From the NCBI RefSeq assembly GCF_035582795.1, contig NC_134369.1, forward strand, positions 56,358,001 to 56,422,000: a stretch of 64,000 bases of DNA, in the 5' to 3' direction. Each line of letters begins with the position of its first letter. The stretch's first letter is position 1. The notes under the pieces are model-generated. The model was not told the origin of the DNA, did not search any database, and worked only from the letters and a program-made list of their open reading frames with translations. Source of the stretch: Mycteria americana. Taxonomy: Eukaryota; Chordata; Aves; Ciconiiformes; Ciconiidae. The translations under genes were made by a program, and so were the position numbers. Of this stretch, positions 58,277 through 64,000 are shown piece after piece.

Positions 58277-61200
58277 CTGAAAAGAGGAAAAAGAAGGAGA
58301 TAAAAAAAGGCAATTAAGTAATTTTCATAAGTTCTTTGAAAAGCTTCTCCTACCAGTTTATTTCTTGGGCTGTCCTTGCCCTCCAAGTGATAATAAAAAG
58401 GCTTCTTTTCCATGACATCATTTTGAGTGACTGCGCAAGCAGGTTAGCATAAAGAAGAAAAGAAACCCTTGCTACAAAAATGCTTGTGCTCAATGAGAAA
58501 AACTGTCACCTTTCAGATTTTCTGTTTCTTTTTCCTCCCAAGTATATATGTGTATATATAATTTTAGGTATATTCTATCGTTTGTTGCCAAGTCCAGGTT
58601 TTTCCATAAGTTAGAAACTCTGTGGTATAACGTTGATCTTCTCCATCCTGTTTCCAGGTTTACTAGGGAAAATAGCTCTAATGCAGTTTCCTTGAGGGTC
58701 TGGACCCTCTCTAGAATTTGCCCAGCAATACCCTCAGGGAAACCTCAGAGGACAGCGGGGCTGACTGTATACCCTGCAGAAAAGGCAGTTTTCCACTGTG
58801 TAAGAAGCAATGTGATGTTCATCTAATTTAACCTAACTTGGCACTTAAAACATGTTCCCCGCTATAAGCAATGTCTGAAAAAACACTTGAGGGACAGTAA
58901 ACATGTAACAGTGATATAGTATTTGGTAGAAACATCAATCTTTTATTTCAGTATTGAAACTACCTTTCTGCATGTTCTGTTAAGTGATTCCAGACAATTT
59001 ACAATGCAGAGTTTAACAAGTTTCCTGGTTAAAACAGTTGCTCAAATACCAGGAGACATGACATTTTTGGTGACACAAAGGGTGGCAGTAGGCGTGCAGA
59101 GCTTCTGGCTCTATTTTAAGCACTCTGGTACAGGCACAGTTTTATCATTGCATTCATTTTAAAATTGAACCAGACATGCAACATATTGGTACAATGTCTT
59201 GAAACGGATCTTAACTGCTACTGCATTACCTAAAATTGTTATCAATTTGATTTAGTATTTAGAGGTGACATACGACATCCAGTGTATTTAATGGGCTAGG
59301 CTGATTATTTTAAAATGTCTGTAAAAGTATTCTGAAGGTGACCTGGTATTAATACAGGAGACTGAAGCAATAAATAACAGTTTAAAAGTCCCATGTGAAT
59401 AGCACACATTCACACAGCAGCACATGAGCAGAACCAGAGACCACAAAGTAAATGCACATTTTAAAACACTTTTAGTGATGTGATCACAGGGCAGAAGACT
59501 CCCTCAGATCCATAAATAATTCAATTTTAATCTCCATTCTCCTGTAAAGATCAATGTCCTTAGACAATAAAACCCCAACTTCCTGAAAAACATAAGGTAA
59601 GAGGATAATTTCACCTTAAGATAAATGTGGTGATTTTATGGTGTATTTATAACCCATATGTTAAACAATTAACTCTTATTTAGGCCGCTACATTGCTTTG
59701 GATTTTATTGCACCTGGTCACAATTCTCCTAGATACTTAACAGGTCACACAAAATACCAGCAATGTGAGACAACAGCTCCCAGTTGTCCTTTCTCAAAGG
59801 CCCTTAAACAGATTCACTAAACAAATCGGCCATTTCAAAACGTTGAGTTTCCCAGTGCCCCACACGATAATCCATTGGTCGGCAGGGGGCAACTAGGACT
59901 CTTCCGGCCGGCCGGCCATGGGAGCCAGAACAAGATCTCCACCTCTTTGACAGAGGTGCTTGTTACGCTTTCTTGCTTATGTAAAAGCCATGGGATTAGC
60001 CTTCAAGTCTACTCAGAGTGCTTCAAACACCCCGGGAATAAGCCATCTCCATAGTAACAGCTTTAATATTCAGAGATGAGATCCATAGTACCCTAGAGTG
60101 TTTCGTATCTGCTCACCGAAAACAAACCAGCCTTGTTTGAGAGCATCTAGCAAACTCACAAAGAAGTTGCTTTAAATATTTAATGGGAATAAGATGGCCA
60201 GTTATTCAGTCCTGAAATCAGCAGATGTTACAGTGTAAGGAAGCTGTATGTATCAGGCAGGCTTCCTCTCTGCAAGCGCTCTGCAGACTGGGTGGAAAGG
60301 CCCAAGTAATTCTGCCTGGTCACTCAGAAGAAACTTCACACACTTCTAAAAAAGTAATACAAGGAAGGGAGGAAGAGAACCAGGGTGTCTCGGCTCTTGA
60401 GCCCGCAGCCTGGGGAAGGCTGCAAACTCTGTGGATATTGCCTCACTCTGTTCACTGGCTGCTGCTGCAGGCCTCTCAAAAAAGGCAACTGTGGGACATC
60501 ACTGTGCTGTGTTGGTAACAAAATCAAGAAGGGCAGATTAAATTACACCTTCAGAAACTACTGGCTATGAATTCGGGATTCATGTCACACAAGCAATCAG
60601 TGGGAACATACAAGTTTTGCACACCTCAAAGCACAAGTTGCATGAATCGTGCTCCAGCAGGTACTATCCTAGCACTGCCCACTGAAAGCATTTTGGAAAT
60701 GCCTGTCTACAAGAGGCCTGAATTTTGCTATGTTGAAAACGGTGTCCAGAGTCCTCTGGTTGAGCATGGATAGGAAGGATGTCCACCCAGCAATGCATCT
60801 AAAAATAAGTACCTGCCCCCCTGAGCTTTGTGGAATCAAGAAATGCCTATGAGCATTTTTAAGCTAGCATTACAGATGCTACCTGCCTGATTTTTAGGAG
60901 ACTCTCCCTGATCTGGCCCACTTTCTGCTTTTCTGCATCTTCCCTTGGGCAGAGAGAAATGGACAGCCCATGTCCTGCATTTGCAGCAGCACATTTACAC
61001 AAAGTGCACGTCCACATCTGATGCTTCCAGCTGCCAACATATATGCACACAGAACGAGCAGCTCACCTGTACTGGTGACAGGCTGCAAAATGTGTGCACA
61101 AGCTGCTTCTGGGGCTGCGTGATCTCAGCCATGGCCATACAACAGCAGGCTATGAAGAGCCTTTTCTCTCAGTTACCTGAGGTCAGACAAACATAAAACC

Positions 61201-63922
61201 CACATGCTACATGACTGTGCCTACAGTTAAATATCTCCGCTGGTAACCACAGCTAAATATAGCCCTGGTGGTTTCCCACAGAACAGGAGACACAATAGGC
61301 CTTTTAGATATTTATCTTTAAAGTCTTTTCAAAGAGTTGCTGGTGCTAATGGAGCAGATAACAGACAACATCCTCCTACAGCTACATCTGCTCTCGATTC
61401 TGATGTTAAACTAATCTCAAGATGACATCCATGGAGTGGCAGATTCAAATGAGCTTCAAGCCCGGTAAACACAAAAGACAGCACACAAGGAAGCCAAGCC
61501 TCTGGGCAGTTGGACAAGGCTTTGGTCAGGCCTGGCCCCAAGCTGTAGTTTGAGCTCCATGAAAGAGGCTGTGAATGCTCCTTAAAGGGCACCTCTTCCT
61601 CTCCCTTCCCCAAAGCAGTGGTGCAGAGATAATGTAGCAGGTCCCCGAAGTGTCTAACTTGGCTCCAACTTGGCTCTACTGCAACCCTTGCAGGACAGGA
61701 TGACTTGAGGAAGAGGAGCAAGGGAAAGCCCCTTTGTGGGATTGCACTGAGCCAGGAACAGTGAGATCCCACTGCTGATGCAGCCCATCAGTGACTCTTT
61801 TGAGCAGGGCTGAATTTGAACTTCTCATCAGCAAGGTGCTGGCTCCATCAGTGAAGCCAGCCCTTGAAGCTGCTCAGCCTTTAATCGTATTGGTCCTTGG
61901 AGGGAAAAGCAGCTGCCTGGGCTGAACATGCTTTTGGCCAACAGAGTATTCTGTGTTGAGACGTAACTTTTCTTCTGTTGTATTTTACCCCATTGCTTCT
62001 TCTCCGACCTCAGCAGCCCTTGAGATCAGCTCATCTCTCTCAGTTCTGCTACCTTTTACAAATTTGAAGGCAGTTTTGTCTACCCCCAGCCTTCTCTCTT
62101 CCACGTCTGGTCCCTGCTGCTATCCTCTAAACTTTCTCCAACTGGTCTTCAACCTACCCCCATGGTGACAAACCCAGTAGCTACCTTCACTACCCACACG
62201 TTCACCACCAAAAAAATCCCGTGTGAGACATAATGTAGGCCTGCGCACAAGAAGCTTCCCTGTGCTCTCAAGCCTCCTGCAAGGACTAAAACTCCCTATT
62301 AATTCAATGTCTCTTCAAAGACCAATTACTGTGCAGATTGAAACACAGGACTTGGGCTGAATATCAAAAACTATTGCCTTAGGGTAGAAGTACAGCAGAG
62401 CACGAGGCTTAAGGCAGTTCTGCAAACTTCTGCCACAACAAGAAGACATTACTCCTTTTTAAACACTTAAGTTTGCCACTAGTTGCTCCCCAATTTGGAT
62501 TTTTCAACATTTCAAGAAAAGGGGAATTTCAGTCTGTGCAAGTACCAAATCCAAAACAATACTTGAAAAAAAACCCAAACCCCAAAACACCAAACCAAAA
62601 TGCAGGATGCAGGATTGCAAAAGAATGTCCTGCATCACTGACTTCAAGACCCAGTGTCTGAAATATGATCCCATTCATAAAACTGATTTGGCTCCATCTG
62701 ACATCCAATTTAGGTTGTTTCACTGCTCTTGGCAGAAGGCTGTTTTCATAGGTCTGCAGATTGCATCAACACCATACGGTAGAACCAAGCTGCAAAGTGA
62801 CCTGAGAATAGCAGGGCTGGAGTTTTAAAAGGAAGCCAGTCACTGTGGAGATAGACAGGCAAGGCACTACAGGGCAGTAGTGGGATCGAGGACCTGGATT
62901 GAAAGATTAAGAAGACTAGGGGCTCAGGGCAAGATCTCTAGATGTAAAGACACCTCAGCCATATTGAAAACTCAAAGTCTTCAATGACAGTTTAAACAAA
63001 CTGTAACAGCCTGTGTACGTCTCTGGAAACAAACATCGCTATTCAGGTAATGAGAGGAGATTCTCAAAGAGAAAAACCCCATGCAAAACAGCATCAAATG
63101 AGGTGATGTATTCTTTTCCTGTGTTAGGCTACTGAATTTAGCACAAGTGACAGACCATTACTGCCTCCCGTTATACACAGTTACAACTCCTTTTAACAAT
63201 TCCAGTGGTCAAGGATATTGTTTAGTTGTTTCCAAGACATACGTTGCACTAAGAAAAGTGGAGGACAAATTTACCGGTTTTCACATGTTCTATTCTATTG
63301 TTTTACTCCAGGATCCACTTATGAGAACCTGCAAGGATATTTAACCCTTTACAGCAACTTCTGTGCACCTACAATTTTATCATCTTCTTCAGATTCCTGG
63401 TGCTGTTGCTTTTGTGCAAAAAATGTCTTTTCACGGGGAATCAATTTGCACAGGAAGAGATTTTCAAGGGAACAGTTTGCTGCTTCCACCCCCTCAACAC
63501 TTTTAATGGCACAGAGTCTGGAAAAAAAGAAATCTCAAATGGCTCTCCTAAAATGGAATTTATTATTCTTCTTTTCATCTTCAGAATGAGGGACAGGCCC
63601 AGAAAGGCCAGGTCCCAGCACACAGTCCCATGCTTCAGTTCCTGGGCATCCCTTTGCAGGGAAGGGCATAACAGCCATGTTACAGCTGGCCACTAAAATT
63701 TGACCGTATCTCCTAAGAGGTAATATTTCAGTAGCACATTCCATATGTAGATTAGGGTTCTGCCCTTCCCAGATTAAACAGTATCTGATCTCAGAACAAT
63801 TTGGCTGCTGCTCTCCTGTCCCCTACCTCGGAAGCAATGACGTGAGACACCAGCAGTAAAACTTCACACTAAGCAGGCACTGCACAGTTTCCGCAAAGCA
63901 TGAGTGGAAAGGCCTTTCTCAC
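58277..63922 (-). other. ITPK1: ITPK1 intron (5.6 kb)
   Basis: On the - strand it starts 'gtgagaaagg' (63922 downward) and ends 'ttcctcttttcag' (58277). It is AT-moderate and holds one old CR1 fragment at about 61970-62170, an A/C-rich tract at 62567-62602 and a small GGCC-rich word at about 59905-59918 ('ccggccggccggcc'). No other exon was recognised. Frames here are chance. Confidence 0.85.
61970..62170 (-). mobile_element. Ancient CR1 LINE fragment in ITPK1 intron
   Basis: Read on +, 'cccattgcttcttctccgac' and 'ctcagcagcccttgagatca' match the reverse complement of old reptile-type CR1. They are followed in order by 'tctctcagttctgctacctt', 'acaaatttgaaggcagtttt', 'gtctacccccagccttctct' and 'aactttctccaactggtctt'. 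The family has 'cccattgcttcttgtcctat', 'cctcagaggctaa', 'cttgaaaactgttatcatgt', 'cccctcagtcttctct' and 'actttctccaatttgtcc'. The element is on the same strand as ITPK1 and heavily diverged. Confidence 0.7.
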
Positions 63923-64000
63923 CTGGGAATGCATTTATATCAATGACCGCATGCTGCCCAGTCTGATTGTTAATGATGATATCAATTCCAAAGAGGGAAA
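63923..64000 (-). CDS. ITPK1: ITPK1 exon, partial (continues past right edge)
   Basis: The - strand reads FPLFGIDIIINNQTGQHAVI-like sequence: SLFGIDIIINNQTGQ, HAVIDINAFP and the first base of Gly, then donor 'ccag|gtgaga'. It carries the metal-binding residues of the ATP-grasp kinase: the Asp of GID and the Asp and Asn of DIN (D281, D295 and N297 in the human enzyme). All three are intact, so the catalytic core looks functional. The exon's upstream end is beyond the window. Confidence 0.96.

Noticed and set aside
59865-59895. CTCF-like word (cattggtcggcagggggcaa)
   Set aside because: Only the GGCAGGGGGCA part resembles the core; the rest of the motif does not fit well enough to call a site by eye.
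1-64000. CRISPR arrays, bacterial operons, phage or toxin systems
   Set aside because: Spliced vertebrate genes, CR1s and solo LTRs account for the sequence; nothing prokaryotic was seen.

Overview
This window is nuclear DNA from a vertebrate, almost certainly a bird and probably a neoavian. The evidence is intron-split genes with GT-AG junctions, CR1 retroposon remnants of several ages, two solo LTRs of an avian endogenous-retrovirus type, old MIR-like SINE remnants and low overall repeat density. There is no prokaryotic gene organisation. Nearly all open frames of 60-160 codons are chance frames in non-coding DNA.

Two protein-coding genes can be supported. The first is a complete chromogranin A gene (CHGA, + strand). 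It has a TATA/CRE-like promoter near 36.14-36.17 kb, eight coding exons between 36329 and 48837, and a polyadenylation signal at 49285-49290. The spliced frame is 1404 nt, encoding 467 residues. The second is the 3' end of ITPK1 (inositol-tetrakisphosphate 1-kinase) on the - strand. Its last coding exon is 57954-58276, an earlier exon runs off the right edge (63923-64000), and a long AT-rich 3' UTR probably extends left toward CHGA. The genes are convergent, as in the known mammalian order GOLGA5-CHGA-ITPK1. No GOLGA5 exon was recognised in the left part of the window.

Layout: 1-36 kb is intergenic DNA 5' of CHGA. It holds decayed CR1 copies (about 0.2-0.7, 13.95-14.03, 14.4-16.1, 17.8-18.3 and 30.8-31.1 kb), MIR-like remnants (6.8, 22.9 and 33.2 kb), two solo LTRs with perfect 5-bp target duplications (13131-13682 and 27278-27855), a 35-bp tandem repeat (12.7 kb) and AT-rich stretches that could be conserved non-coding elements. 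36.0-36.6 kb is the CHGA CpG-rich promoter and first intron, with a near-consensus REST/NRSF (RE1) site and a CCCCTT repeat. 36.3-49.3 kb is CHGA. 49.3-51.6 kb is the short intergenic gap. 51.6-58.3 kb is the ITPK1 terminal exon. 58.3-63.9 kb is an ITPK1 intron with an old CR1 fragment.

I found no novel multigene system. The most interesting signals concern CHGA: the RE1 site, a preserved pancreastatin-type RGG+basic amidation site, a strictly conserved WE-14 peptide beside a strongly altered catestatin region, and confinement of nearly all dibasic processing sites to the last two coding exons.
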